A stretch of 64,000 bases of DNA from Thalassotalea marina (GTDB lineage Bacteria; Pseudomonadota; Gammaproteobacteria; Enterobacterales; Alteromonadaceae), in the NCBI RefSeq assembly GCF_014656435.1, contig NZ_BNCK01000011.1, positions 62,001-126,000 on the forward strand. The letters run 5' to 3'. Below, in pieces: positions 44,194 to 57,066 of the stretch. Numbering within the stretch: position 1 is the stretch's first letter; each line of letters opens with the position of its first letter. A program made the translations under genes and the position numbers. The notes under the pieces were generated by a model. That model did not search any database. It was not told where the DNA came from and saw nothing but the letters and a program-made list of their open reading frames with translations.

Positions 44194-44925
44194 CTAACGA
44201 AGTCCAAACTTGATCAAAATGGCAGCCGCTTTTTCAATACCTTGGTCATCAAGTTGTTGACGCCAAGTGTAAGAATTCAAAAGTCGTTTCATATTTCTAA
44301 CGACAGGAGCATCAAGCGACGCAGCTTCTTTTAGCGAGTCCGTTCCTTCGGAAATATTTCTAATTTGTATGATGCGATCAACGTACTGGAAACCTTCATT
44401 TAGTGCCCAACAGCCTAAATTGATTTCATCAATGGTTTGCTGAGTGTTACCGTTAAGTTTTAATTCACCGTCATATGCAGCTTGATGCATGTACTTATTA
44501 AAAATATTTTCACATTCCTCATATGATTTGATCATTCGGTCAGTCCACAAAGCTGATGCGCGAGAAATAACAATTTCATTAGCAGAGAAGGACTCTAAAT
44601 CACTGTCAAACGGATAAAGTTGGATTTTCTTAGGACTCAATAAAGTTAACGCGATAATTTTTTCCGGTGTCGTTAAACCTTCGTCCATCAGCAAAATTTT
44701 CTGGAAAATTTTTCTTCGAGCTTGGAATACACGAGTCGCCAAAGCAAAAATAATATCTTCTTTGCACTGCACATGTTTGTAAATCGAGCCCATGGATAAC
44801 CCCGCCGCCTTTGAAATGGACGACATGGTAAAGTCAATAACCGTTGTTTCGAGTATGCACTCTGCAGCGGCATTCAGTATTAACTCTTCTTGCTCTTCAT
44901 GGCTAAATTTAGGGGCTGGCGCCAT
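44194..44925 (-). CDS. TetR/AcrR-family repressor
   Basis: The ~243-aa protein has the TetR HTH (FTMSSISKAAGLSMGSIYKHVQCKEDIIFAL, about 34-64) and a helical ligand-binding domain. The ATG at 44925 has GGAG six bases before it; the longer frame would need a TTG at 44937 made from the ribosome site itself. It is the first gene of the tetR-adaptor-pump operon. A perfect inverted repeat 50-77 bases upstream is the probable operator, giving autorepression relieved by pump substrates. Confidence 0.9.
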   Translation of the reverse strand: MAPAPKFSHEEQEELILNAAAECILETTVIDFTMSSISKAAGLSMGSIYKHVQCKEDIIFALATRVFQARRKIFQKILLMDEGLTTPEKIIALTLLSPKKIQLYPFDSDLESFSANEIVISRASALWTDRMIKSYEECENIFNKYMHQAAYDGELKLNGNTQQTIDEINLGCWALNEGFQYVDRIIQIRNISEGTDSLKEAASLDAPVVRNMKRLLNSYTWRQQLDDQGIEKAAAILIKFGLR

Positions 44926-44957
44926 AATTTTCTCCAACTCATTTTATAAATAACGTC

Positions 44958-45002
44958 ATTCGTACGGTATTCGTACCGCATTCAAATGTCGTTCGAATGC
45001 GG
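44958..45002 (-). promoter_or_regulatory. probable TetR operator
   Basis: CCGCATTC (44976-44983) and GAATGCGG (44995-45002) form a perfect inverted repeat with an 11-bp spacer. The same stretch shows ATTCGTAC-type units stepping every 11 bp from 44958. It lies just upstream of the repressor start. Confidence 0.65.
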
Positions 45003-45217
45003 TTATTTTTGATCTGACTGGCGATATTGTCAAGTTGTTATTTCAGGTTTTGTCAGCAATGAGAGGGAAAGGCCGTGGGTGACATCAAAATGCCATCGTT
45101 ATTAGTCCACTAGAATTTGCTCTAACAAGAACATGGAGCTTTGACGTTAAATGAACAACACGTTAATCGGATGATTTTCTTGAAGTAGGTTGGCTTTTAA
45201 AAACAGGTGATAAAAAT
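45003..45217. other. intergenic DNA without visible gene
   Basis: Apart from the operator to its left and the terminator to its right, I see no gene or clear site. Confidence 0.5.
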
Positions 45218-45241
45218 AAGGCCACACATATTGGTGGCCTT
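45218..45241 (-). terminator. terminator of the subtilase gene
   Basis: AAGGCCAC pairs with GTGGCCTT around 8 bases; ATTTTTATC follows on the minus strand. Confidence 0.85.
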
Positions 45242-45270
45242 ATGGTGTTATTTTATCTACAAATCAAGCG

Positions 45271-48200
45271 CTAATGTTTCTTGTTACGTCTAATGCTTAA
45301 TAATGGTAATAGTAATAAGGTCAACCAAGCAAACGCACCGCCACTACTTTTTTTACTAATAGCAACAGATTTTGTCGTTGTAGCGACATTACCGTTAGTG
45401 TCAGTGACTTGTAATTGAAAACTAATATTACCTTTAAAATCAGGAGCAACAAAACTTATGCTTGGCGCGGTAGCGTTAAATGAAACGCTAGGGCCAGCTG
45501 TTTTAGTCCAAAGATAAGTAATTTCGTCATTGTTATCATCAAACGACGCATCACCATTTAAGGTAACTGTGGTACCTTCTTTGGCGACCGCAGGCGCTTT
45601 GATAACAGCTACCGGTGCAACGTCTTTCACCGCAAATTCAAAGTCTGTTGAGACTTCATTGCCTGCTAGTGTATTCGTTAATTGTAAGTTTTGATTTTCG
45701 CCACTTTTACGTGGGATGAAATCAAAGCTTATTGGCAAGGTTTCTGCTGATTCACCAACTTTACGTTCAATGGTCCAACTGATGTTGTTACCTGAAACAA
45801 CACCATCATGGCTTACATTAGTAATTTCATGTCCTTCAGATAATGCCGCTGATAGCTTATACACCTTTTCTGAATCGCTAAAGTTAGGTGCAACATTCAT
45901 GGTAACTTTTTGGTTTTCACCCGGTTTAAGTTCACCAGAAAAGCCAACTTGATTAACTACGTCATTTTGGACACGATTAATCTCAAATGGAACCTGATAC
46001 ATAGCTTCACTATCTGACGATGCAAGCTCAACAAGACCCATAACCGAGGTTGCAGTGTCCCACGCAAAGGCCACAGTAAAATCGTTTTGATTTTCTTCAA
46101 CGTTGGCCGTTACATTAGTACTAAGAGACGCTTCATCAGCCTGTATATAACTAATATTCATGGTGATGTCATCTTTGAACGTTTCATCGTCTGGTTGAGA
46201 ACCTTCATAGTTGAAAACCCACACAATATATTCGCCAGCCGGTACGTTGTATAGGGTCACCGACTCATCAGAAGTGGCGGTTCCACTTGCACCTAATAAA
46301 TTTTGCTGAGCGTCGGTTACTTCAAGATCAAAGTCAGGAGCGGTAGCATCTGACGTTTTAAAGTTAAGTACTGCTACGTCGGTATTTAAAGTTAGGGTAA
46401 TACCCGCCCATTTTTTGTGGGCGGCGCTCATGACAATTGGATCAAGCAATGGGCTGACTTTGTCATAAACCTTCACTTCGATATTTGACAGATCTTTTGC
46501 TTTTAATCCTTTAAATAGGATTGAACCTTGATCTCGTTGTGCATTCATTGCAAACATACGAGGAAGGTTGTTCCCATTAGCTTTTACTGCCACAGGCAAT
46601 TTAGCATCAGGTAAGCCTGCTGAGGTTAAAACAACATTAGCAAAGTTCCAGTTTGCATCTGCAGCTGTAACATCTGCCGTAATGGTAATTTCTTGGCTTT
46701 GACCCGCTTCAAGTGAAAAGCTGCTTGGAGAAACAGTTAACGATAAACCATCTGCCGCAGTATTTGACACTGACCACGCAGCATCTTGTGTGGCGGTTAC
46801 TGTACGCGTCCAAGTACAAGTGTCAACACAGTTGGCATTGGCCATAGTCGCTAAGTTGATATTTTCTGGTGAACCGCCAACCAAGGGGTTAGCCTGCATA
46901 TAACCAGAGTAACTTTCATTCATCACCAAACCAGTTTTTGCCGCGGCTTCTAAATTGGCGTAACCTGAACCCATATCAAAAAAGTCTGATGGTACTAGGG
47001 TATTATTTTGGACTTTCTTGGTTGATTGATCTGCAGTTAACATTAACGCTGACTCGAGCTGTGCTGGTGTCCAAGTCGGTTGAATATCAGACAAGATAGC
47101 CAATGCTCCTGCAATATGCGGGCTTGCCATTGACGTGCCAGATAAGAAGCCATAATCAGACGGATCAGGAAACTGTTTAAAAGCATCTGATTGATTGTCA
47201 GCATATGCTGCATAGATATCAACACCTGGTGCTGCTATTGAAGGTTTTATAACGTTTGGTACTGCACCATTTGGTCCTCGAGAGGTAAAACCTGCTGCAA
47301 CTTTTGCTTCGGATTCATCATACTCAAAATGTCTGCCGTTTATCGTTACAAGGAGGTTGTCGCCACTGTTTAACCAGCTTTTAACTAGATCACCATTATC
47401 AGCGTTAATATGTACTGCTGGTAAAACATGGGCATCATTGGCTAGGTTGTCAGCTCCTCCTTGAATATTGGCTAATATCAAACCTGATGCGCCGCCAGCC
47501 TTGACGTTTTTACCTTTGTCTACTCGCGCAATGCTACCTCGGTCACACAGTACGATAGTGTCTTGCGCAAAAGTATTTTCAGGGTAAGGTTGCAAACATT
47601 GCGCAGGGTCGCCATCAGGATCATTTGCATTAGGAAAATTGCCCGCATAAACAACTTCTCCAGTAAAGCTACCTGTCAAGCCTTCACCACTGATCATTTC
47701 AGGCATAGGTACACTACCACCAACAAAAGTTGATAAACCATTTTCAGTCATAACTCGACTATGCGTGTATGCGGCAACAGTTGTTATCCAAGGTGCATCG
47801 CCTGGTGAGCCGACAGTTTGTGGATCTGGGCCATCGTTACCTGCCGATGTGGCAACATGAATGCCCGCTTTTCGAGCGGCCAAGAAAGAAAGTGCGTCAG
47901 GATCTTGCCAAGGATCACTAGTACCACCACCGATAGAGTAGTTAAGTGCATCTACACCATTTTCAATTGCATGTTCAACCGCTAGAACGGCTAATGAAGG
48001 ATAACAACCGCCAAAGTCGATACTATCTCTTTCTCCTGGTTTACACACTTGATAAGAAACGATATTGGCATGTGGGGCGACACCTGACATTCGCTCAAAT
48101 ACAACGCCAGAGTCTTCACCCTCCACGTTAGGTAAATGACGATTAAGCAATACGTTACCAGCAGCTGTACCTGCAACATGGGAGCCGTGTCCATTATGGT

Positions 48201-49038
48201 CTTCGCCATTGGCTGGAACAGTATCATCTTTGTCAGCATATTGGTCAGTAACCAACGGATAGCTGTGTACGCCAATTAATTTATCATTACATAAGTGCTT
48301 CCATTCGGCTGTGGCACAATCACCAGAATATATGTTGGCACCCCAAGGGTTGGTATGGTCGAAGCCATCTGCGCCAACGTCGGCAAATGATGGATGATCT
48401 GTATTAATACCGGTATCGATAATACCTATTATCTTTCCTGCACCTTGGCTTGCTGTACCCGTTGCTGAGCCTTCCCAAATAGCAGGTGCTTTTATCATTG
48501 TTGGGCCTGCATCTGTAGTTGGGAAGCGCAAAATTTCGCGTTTAATATGAGCAATACCAGGTAACTTGGCAAAACGTTTAGCTTGCTCTTGGGTCATTTC
48601 AACAACTAAGCCATTAAAGGCTAGCGTTGTCTGTTGTTTTACCGCATCAGTATCAATAATGCTTGAAGCTTTAGCTAATACGCTTTCTTGTTGCTGTTTT
48701 AGGTAGTGACGGTAATCAACAACTGATTTTGCGTTAATGTTTAACTTACCGTTAATCTTTTGGTTAATTGTTGGGGCATATTTAGGGTTGGAACCCTGAT
48801 ACAAGGCTACCGGGCTTTCCTGTAATCGAACAAAATAGCGATGTTTTCCCGGCGCTAAATTTTTCTCAGGAGTAAATACGGGCTGAATTTCACCTACCGT
48901 TTGTTGTTTGTTTTTTTGGTAGTTTGTATTAGCTCTAGCAGTGTTATCGAGTGAGCTAAAGCTTGCCTGTGAAGCGACGCTGTTTGTAGATAATGAAACG
49001 AGCGCTGCGGATATCGCAAGTGCGACCTTATTCTTCAT
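45271..49038 (-). CDS. secreted S8 subtilisin-like protease with GlyGly-CTERM
   Basis: The 1255-aa protein has a signal peptide (about 1-23), an I9-type propeptide (about 60-165) and an S8 domain. The catalytic residues are Asp in GIIDTGINTDH, His in HGSHVAGTAAGN and Ser in SGTSMASPHIAG. A PA insert lies between His and Ser. Fibronectin/PPC-like regions and a PKD-like domain (about 1145-1230) follow. The tail SSGGAFAWLTLLLLPL...RRNKKH is a GlyGly-CTERM signal, processed in relatives by rhombosortase and linked to type II secretion. Neither enzyme is in the window. The protein probably degrades extracellular protein. It is monocistronic. Confidence 0.94.
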   Translation of the reverse strand: MKNKVALAISAALVSLSTNSVASQASFSSLDNTARANTNYQKNKQQTVGEIQPVFTPEKNLAPGKHRYFVRLQESPVALYQGSNPKYAPTINQKINGKLNINAKSVVDYRHYLKQQQESVLAKASSIIDTDAVKQQTTLAFNGLVVEMTQEQAKRFAKLPGIAHIKREILRFPTTDAGPTMIKAPAIWEGSATGTASQGAGKIIGIIDTGINTDHPSFADVGADGFDHTNPWGANIYSGDCATAEWKHLCNDKLIGVHSYPLVTDQYADKDDTVPANGEDHNGHGSHVAGTAAGNVLLNRHLPNVEGEDSGVVFERMSGVAPHANIVSYQVCKPGERDSIDFGGCYPSLAVLAVEHAIENGVDALNYSIGGGTSDPWQDPDALSFLAARKAGIHVATSAGNDGPDPQTVGSPGDAPWITTVAAYTHSRVMTENGLSTFVGGSVPMPEMISGEGLTGSFTGEVVYAGNFPNANDPDGDPAQCLQPYPENTFAQDTIVLCDRGSIARVDKGKNVKAGGASGLILANIQGGADNLANDAHVLPAVHINADNGDLVKSWLNSGDNLLVTINGRHFEYDESEAKVAAGFTSRGPNGAVPNVIKPSIAAPGVDIYAAYADNQSDAFKQFPDPSDYGFLSGTSMASPHIAGALAILSDIQPTWTPAQLESALMLTADQSTKKVQNNTLVPSDFFDMGSGYANLEAAAKTGLVMNESYSGYMQANPLVGGSPENINLATMANANCVDTCTWTRTVTATQDAAWSVSNTAADGLSLTVSPSSFSLEAGQSQEITITADVTAADANWNFANVVLTSAGLPDAKLPVAVKANGNNLPRMFAMNAQRDQGSILFKGLKAKDLSNIEVKVYDKVSPLLDPIVMSAAHKKWAGITLTLNTDVAVLNFKTSDATAPDFDLEVTDAQQNLLGASGTATSDESVTLYNVPAGEYIVWVFNYEGSQPDDETFKDDITMNISYIQADEASLSTNVTANVEENQNDFTVAFAWDTATSVMGLVELASSDSEAMYQVPFEINRVQNDVVNQVGFSGELKPGENQKVTMNVAPNFSDSEKVYKLSAALSEGHEITNVSHDGVVSGNNISWTIERKVGESAETLPISFDFIPRKSGENQNLQLTNTLAGNEVSTDFEFAVKDVAPVAVIKAPAVAKEGTTVTLNGDASFDDNNDEITYLWTKTAGPSVSFNATAPSISFVAPDFKGNISFQLQVTDTNGNVATTTKSVAISKKSSGGAFAWLTLLLLPLLSIRRNKKH

Positions 49039-49498
49039 GGTATCTCCCTAAGGTTTTTGACATGTTTCTTTATAGTAGTTTTTTTATGTGAATACAGAAA
49101 ATACAACCGTAAGTGTTGTTAGAGGGGGCGAACTAGTACTCACTGTGCTCCATAGTATATGTAAAAAAATTGTAAAGAAAGTGAAAAAATGAACAAACTA
49201 AGAGTTTTTTGTACTAAAAAAATGCTTCCGTGGGGCAAAAATACTGTTTCATCAGATGAGCGAATGTAATTAAGTATGTTTCTTTTACCCACAACTACAA
49301 AGGCAAAAAATTTAGATTTATCATCAATGTGATTAAATAATACACACTTTTTTGCTACGAAATTGTCGGTAGTTTCGACATTTTTGTTTACATTCTCTGG
49401 AACTTTTCATACAACTTTTTTTTGTTTTCCGACCACTCTTATTAGTGAGCAGTGCATGTTGTGCTGATGACAAAAGTTTAAATCGTTGGAGAATGAAA
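49039..49498. other. 460-bp AT-rich intergenic region
   Basis: Promoters of the subtilase and DUF3718 genes must lie here. I see no convincing gene; an open frame on the minus strand (49333-49647) overlaps the DUF3718 gene and has no family features. Confidence 0.5.
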
Positions 49499-49834
49499 AT
49501 GACTAGTAAAAAATTAGCTTTAGTAACTTTATTAACTTCTGGAATGATTATGTCTGTTAGTGCAACAGAATTTAACGCCGTTGACGAATCAGTTGAAACT
49601 AATTTATGTATTAAAGCTGCTGAAGGAAATCGCGTGGCTATGTTCAATGAAATGCGTAACTCAGGTTATTCTGACAAGTTTATTGCGACAAAAGTAACTT
49701 GCAACGGAGAAAATATTTTAGCGTTTGTTGAAAAACACGGTAAAAATCCAGAAAAAATGCTCAATATGTTAGATAGAAGAACACGCCTTACCAGCATTAC
49801 CGATATTGCAAAAAATACGTTGGAAGAAAAATAA
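49499..49834 (+). CDS. DUF3718 exported protein
   Basis: About 111 aa from the ATG at 49499, chosen because GGAG lies seven bases before it. The signal peptide ends SVSAT. The mature part LCIKAAEGNRVAMFNEMRNSGYSDKFIATKVTCNGENILAFVEKHGKN shows the DUF3718 pattern, with two cysteines that may form a disulfide. The family is found in Shewanella, Vibrio and Colwellia relatives and has no known function. It is monocistronic with a strong terminator behind. Confidence 0.85.
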   Translation: MTSKKLALVTLLTSGMIMSVSATEFNAVDESVETNLCIKAAEGNRVAMFNEMRNSGYSDKFIATKVTCNGENILAFVEKHGKNPEKMLNMLDRRTRLTSITDIAKNTLEEK

Positions 49835-49864
49835 CTGGGTATGAATAATGACACAAGTAAAACT

Positions 49865-49902
49865 CTAGATAGCAGAAGGGTGACTGCTATCTAGATGCTT
49901 TT
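49865..49902 (+). terminator. terminator between convergent DUF3718 and DUF1338 genes
   Basis: A perfect 11-bp stem CTAGATAGCAG/CTGCTATCTAG with 8-base loop, followed by ATGCTTTTTT. Confidence 0.92.
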
Positions 49903-49907
49903 TTAAA

Positions 49908-50708
49908 TTAAGCTGCTACGTTGGTGCTTTCAAAAATCTTATCAGCAGATGCGGCAACAAAACCTGTGTATAGTTCACCGTTTTCTAGCGGGTAACGTTT
50001 AGCAAACTCGTAAAAACACGATGGAATTTCAATAGTTTGATCAGAAAAAGCAACACTTGCTTTGTCTGCCATAGTAGATGATTGTTCAAGTTTAACTTCT
50101 TCATTACCTTTGATTTCACCACCTGTAGCGTTTAGCGCAAAACCTGCATCTTTTAACGCCTGATTGACAGATTCAATATCATTATAGTTCGCTAAATGAT
50201 TAATACTTACCGTGAAGTGGTTCGCACGGTAACCCCATGCAGATAACCAAGCTGCATATTCGCTTTCTGCCAATAGGGTTTGATATTCTTGGTAAGAAAT
50301 ATCCCATTGTTTACCTGAGTATAAAAACTCGTCAGACGCGATAACTGCTTCGTCAATGCTATCCACTATGCGATGAATAATTGCCTGCGCTTGCTCTGAA
50401 AACTCTTCTACAAGTAATTCGCTAATGAATACTTTTGGTAAAGTAGTATCAGCATGTTCGAAGTGTTTTGCGTATAGCTTTTTAGCTTCAAAGTGGTACT
50501 CGCCACACTCTGTATAGCCAAGTGCAATTAAATGCTGGGCTAATTTTTCAATGCCTACTTTTTTGATATTAAAAGTACGGTAAGCAACATGATCGTTGAT
50601 CACATCATTTCCCGATCCTAAAAGTTGATGAATTTTTTGTGCAGACGGAGTTACGTCTAAATAATTTTGCCAAATATTGTTAAATAAGCTTTTAACTTCA
50701 ATGCTCAT
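49908..50708 (-). CDS. DUF1338 protein (2-oxoadipate dioxygenase/decarboxylase-like)
   Basis: About 266 aa from the ATG at 50708; the frame opens earlier at 50765 without a ribosome site. NDHVAYRTF and RANHFTVSINHL hold the two His ligands of the VOC-like DUF1338 fold. A Glu for the third ligand is plausible in the last 60 residues. The characterised relative HglS converts 2-oxoadipate to 2-hydroxyglutarate with Fe(II). Bacterial short members near ast genes have no proven substrate. A terminator separates it from astD, so it probably has its own promoter. Confidence 0.82.
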   Translation of the reverse strand: MSIEVKSLFNNIWQNYLDVTPSAQKIHQLLGSGNDVINDHVAYRTFNIKKVGIEKLAQHLIALGYTECGEYHFEAKKLYAKHFEHADTTLPKVFISELLVEEFSEQAQAIIHRIVDSIDEAVIASDEFLYSGKQWDISYQEYQTLLAESEYAAWLSAWGYRANHFTVSINHLANYNDIESVNQALKDAGFALNATGGEIKGNEEVKLEQSSTMADKASVAFSDQTIEIPSCFYEFAKRYPLENGELYTGFVAASADKIFESTNVAA

Positions 50709-50850
50709 AATAAAGTTCTCACTACAACTAATTACAGTAAAAAATAAAGGGGTGGGTGTGAACAATGATTAACGTACGCGCTTAATTTCGGCAACAAAGA
50801 GGCTAACCATTGTTAAAAATGGTTCTAAATTTGATCAATGGACTTGTAAA

Positions 50851-50875
50851 AGCCGGGACGTTTCCCGGCTAATTT
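50851..50875. terminator. bidirectional-looking terminator after astD
   Basis: AGCCGGGA pairs with TCCCGGCT. TTTT follows on the minus strand (end of astD) and AATTTTT on the plus strand. Confidence 0.8.
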
Positions 50876-50896
50876 TTCAGGGTATATCTTTAACAC

Positions 50897-52369
<1,473 letters not shown>

Positions 52370-52405
52370 TCAATTCCTCTGTTTGCAAACGGTAGTTAGT
52401 TATTA

Positions 52406-53422
52406 CTAGTTTGCGATTACTCGGATCCAGTCACCTTCATTAACCATTAAAGCTTCAGCAACATCGGCTGGAATGACTGCTTGTTTTGCAGTTTCTCTCA
52501 ATGAAATAGGTGATTGAACCGCTCTAAAATTTTCAACCTGCGTGTTGCAGATGATATACCTGTCTTTGCTCGATACTTCACCAATAATGACTTGGCAACG
52601 TAGGTTCTCGTGTACTGAGCGAATATCACGTGTTTGCGCTTCAACTGTTGGGCCTGCGTCAAAAATATCAACATAGCCACGTTTACTAAATCCTTCAGCT
52701 TCAAGTAAACGCAAAGCCGGTTTAGTATTCTTGTGTACTTGGTTAATCACTTTTTGAGCATCTTTGCTTAACAAATTGACATAAATAGGGTACTTAGGCA
52801 TTAATTCAGCGATAAATACTTTTTTGCCAATGCCAGTTAAGTAATCAGCTGTGGGAAAGTCCATTGAAAAAAAGTGTTCTTCTAACCAATCCCAAAAAGG
52901 TGAACGTCCGTTTTCATCAGAAACACCGCGCATTTCGGCAATGACAGTATCTGAAAATCGTTCTAAATGTTCGGCAATAAACAAAAATCTCATACGTGAT
53001 AAAAAGCGACCGTTTTTATTTTTGCGATACTTTTCAGATAAAAATAACGTACAAATTTCTGTTGACCCTGTGTAGTCATTACACAAAGACAAAGTTTCAA
53101 CTGTATTATAAATGTTTAGCTTACGTGAGCTGTGAACCACTTTACCTAAATGATAGTGGTAAAAGGCATCATCTAAACCTACTGCAGCTTCAATACCGCT
53201 GGTACCAACAACTTGACCTGTTTTGGTATCTTCCATGACAAAAAGGTAGCCTTCATTACCAGGCTCTGTTACCGACTTAGCAAATGAAGCTTCAGAGTGA
53301 GAGATGCGATTTTGCAATAGTTCTTCATTAATAGGTAATGAAGTAAATCCATGACCTGACTCTATGGCAATAGTATGCAGCGCATCATAATCACTTGAGC
53401 GTATAGGGCGAATAATAATCAT
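52406..53422 (-). CDS. astA: arginine N-succinyltransferase
   Basis: The 338-aa protein begins MIIIRPIRSSDYDALHTIAIESGHGFTSLP and carries EICTLFLSEKYRKNKNGRFLSRMRFLFIAEH, the AstA core, of GNAT-like fold. It transfers succinyl from succinyl-CoA to arginine, the first step of the pathway. It lies between astC and astD. Confidence 0.96.
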   Translation of the reverse strand: MIIIRPIRSSDYDALHTIAIESGHGFTSLPINEELLQNRISHSEASFAKSVTEPGNEGYLFVMEDTKTGQVVGTSGIEAAVGLDDAFYHYHLGKVVHSSRKLNIYNTVETLSLCNDYTGSTEICTLFLSEKYRKNKNGRFLSRMRFLFIAEHLERFSDTVIAEMRGVSDENGRSPFWDWLEEHFFSMDFPTADYLTGIGKKVFIAELMPKYPIYVNLLSKDAQKVINQVHKNTKPALRLLEAEGFSKRGYVDIFDAGPTVEAQTRDIRSVHENLRCQVIIGEVSSKDRYIICNTQVENFRAVQSPISLRETAKQAVIPADVAEALMVNEGDWIRVIAN

Positions 53423-53471
53423 ATTAGCTTTTTACGTAGTTGTTGGGCGCTGCAAACAGCGCCCAAGGTAA

Positions 53472-55178
<1,707 letters not shown>

Positions 55179-56324
55179 TTAATTAAATGTAAGTTTTATA
55201 TGGTCAATATCGGTCTTTTTCAGTAATGCAATGTCTTTTGGGGTCACTTGTGCAACAGCTAAAAGTGTTTTAGCTTCGTCGCCAGTGATCAGCTTTTCTT
55301 TTGCTAAACTGCGAAAGGCGATGTAACTTTTGGCTTTTAACACCAGTTTAGCAATATCACACATTTCATTACTGTTAGAGCTATAGGCTAAATCAAAAAT
55401 AGCTTCTGTTATTGCCAGTCGGTCAAATCGCATCAGCTCGACCAAGTCGGCTGCTACCATGGCATTTCGTTCACTAAGCTGCTGAAACAACAATTCTGGT
55501 GACATATCAAAAGACAATAAAACATCGTGTAACTTTTTGTCTTTGTTATCGTAGGCATTTTTTAATGCTTGATTGTAGCTTTCGTTATAGGTTTGCAAAA
55601 AGCTGCGAGTAACAGCCAGCATGCCTATGTTACTAAACATACCTGCGGAGAACGCCATAAACTCGTCTAGCCCTGCTGACTTTGCCAAAACTTGAGCAGA
55701 CATGGCAATAGCAAGTGCATCATTCCACATTTTACGTTTCATTAGGGGATAAGGCGCTGTGCTATGAGGGAGCCAATGTTTTAACATAAATGTTGGTGTC
55801 ACTAGCTTAAGGTTTTCCAACCCTATGTAAGTTAATGCTAGATTAGGATCATTAACCTGTACGTCTGCACGTTTGCGGTATTGGGGCTTATTGACTAGCT
55901 TTACTAATTCATCTGACAACCAAGGCAAGCTATTTACTAGCGGTGCTATTCGCTTAATTGAAGCTGCACGCAGTGATAATATCTCCATGATGGTAGGTGC
56001 GGCATCTTCAATGTTTAATACATTGCTATATAAGTTTTCTTTATTATCAAACGCTAAATTAACGTCGGCCATGACTTGATTGTAGAATTGATTCATCACT
56101 TGGTTTTTAAAGTGATTCATACCATGTTCTTCAATTAGTCGATTTTGTTTGGCTTCTTCTTCAACGGCTAATAACTCGCGGCGACGGTTTTCTTGCTCGC
56201 TATTTTGTTTTTCAATAATAGTGCTTGCACCGTTAACTTGTTCAGCAAACTCTTTACTGATCGCTAAACGAATTGCTCGTTGATATATGTTATATGCGTG
56301 TTCGTTTTGTTCAAAAATTTTCAT
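55179..56324 (-). CDS. HDOD-domain protein
   Basis: The 381-aa cytosolic protein has an N-terminal charged coiled-coil (about 30-75) and then an HDOD domain (about 100-330, WNDALAIAMSAQVLAKSAGLDEFMAFSAGMFSNIGMLAV). The catalytic HD pair of true HD phosphohydrolases is absent, as expected in HDOD. Such proteins are signalling scaffolds; no specific role can be given. Between astC and the pabA-like gene on the same strand, but spaced from both. Confidence 0.88.
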   Translation of the reverse strand: MKIFEQNEHAYNIYQRAIRLAISKEFAEQVNGASTIIEKQNSEQENRRRELLAVEEEAKQNRLIEEHGMNHFKNQVMNQFYNQVMADVNLAFDNKENLYSNVLNIEDAAPTIMEILSLRAASIKRIAPLVNSLPWLSDELVKLVNKPQYRKRADVQVNDPNLALTYIGLENLKLVTPTFMLKHWLPHSTAPYPLMKRKMWNDALAIAMSAQVLAKSAGLDEFMAFSAGMFSNIGMLAVTRSFLQTYNESYNQALKNAYDNKDKKLHDVLLSFDMSPELLFQQLSERNAMVAADLVELMRFDRLAITEAIFDLAYSSNSNEMCDIAKLVLKAKSYIAFRSLAKEKLITGDEAKTLLAVAQVTPKDIALLKKTDIDHIKLTFN

Positions 56325-56399
56325 CGATTAAGTTGCGGTAATGTGTGTCCGCTTTTGCAAGGTATCGGCCAAATTGAGATAACGTTTAATTTTTATCTA

Positions 56400-56999
56400 T
56401 TATTGCCGATTATAGTCGCAGTATTGAGAAATAAAATTATTTAGTAGTTGGTGACCTTGTTCAGTCATCACAGATTCGGGATGAAACTGAACGCTGACTA
56501 TAGGTAGAGCTTTGTGTTGTAACCCCATAATCTCGTCAAAGTCACCTTGGTTGTTTTCTGTCCAAGCGATAATTTCTAGTTCATCAGGAATAGATGACTT
56601 TTCTACAACTAAAGAATGATAGCGGGTTACCGTTAGTGGTTGATTTAAATCCTGAAATACACTTTTGTTAAGGTGTTTTACTAAGCTGGTTTTACCATGC
56701 ATTACTTGTTTGGCTTTTATCACGTTAGCACCATAAACTTGTGCAATACTTTGATGTCCTAAACAAACACCTAAAATAGGAACTTTTCCTGCAAAATGTT
56801 CTATCACAGCCAAGGATATACCTGCTTCATTTGGTGTGCATGGACCAGGTGAGATAACAATGTATTTTGGCGCCATTGCAGTGATATCTTGCAGTGTAAT
56901 TTCATCATTGCGACAAACTTTCACACTTTGTCCTAGTGCTTCAAAATAGTGCACTAAGTTAAAGGTAAATGAATCATAATTGTCGATCATCAACAACAC
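56400..56999 (-). CDS. pabA: anthranilate/aminodeoxychorismate synthase component II
   Basis: The 199-aa class-I glutamine amidotransferase has nucleophile Cys in [11 protein letters not shown] and His-x-Glu in [11 protein letters not shown]. It supplies ammonia from glutamine to chorismate-using synthases. It stands apart from any trp operon and next to ast genes, which favours PabA (folate) over TrpG, but the sequence alone does not separate them. Confidence 0.9.
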   Translation of the reverse strand: MLLMIDNYDSFTFNLVHYFEALGQSVKVCRNDEITLQDITAMAPKYIVISPGPCTPNEAGISLAVIEHFAGKVPILGVCLGHQSIAQVYGANVIKAKQVMHGKTSLVKHLNKSVFQDLNQPLTVTRYHSLVVEKSSIPDELEIIAWTENNQGDFDEIMGLQHKALPIVSVQFHPESVMTEQGHQLLNNFISQYCDYNRQ

Positions 57000-57066
57000 T
57001 GTAAACTCTCAGAAACATCAGGCCAAAAAAGTGCGGCTATTCTAATGACATTAAACAGGGAATTCA

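Noticed and set aside
49333-49647. 104-aa open frame on the minus strand
   Set aside because: It overlaps the well-supported DUF3718 gene, has no family features and composition unlike a protein gene.
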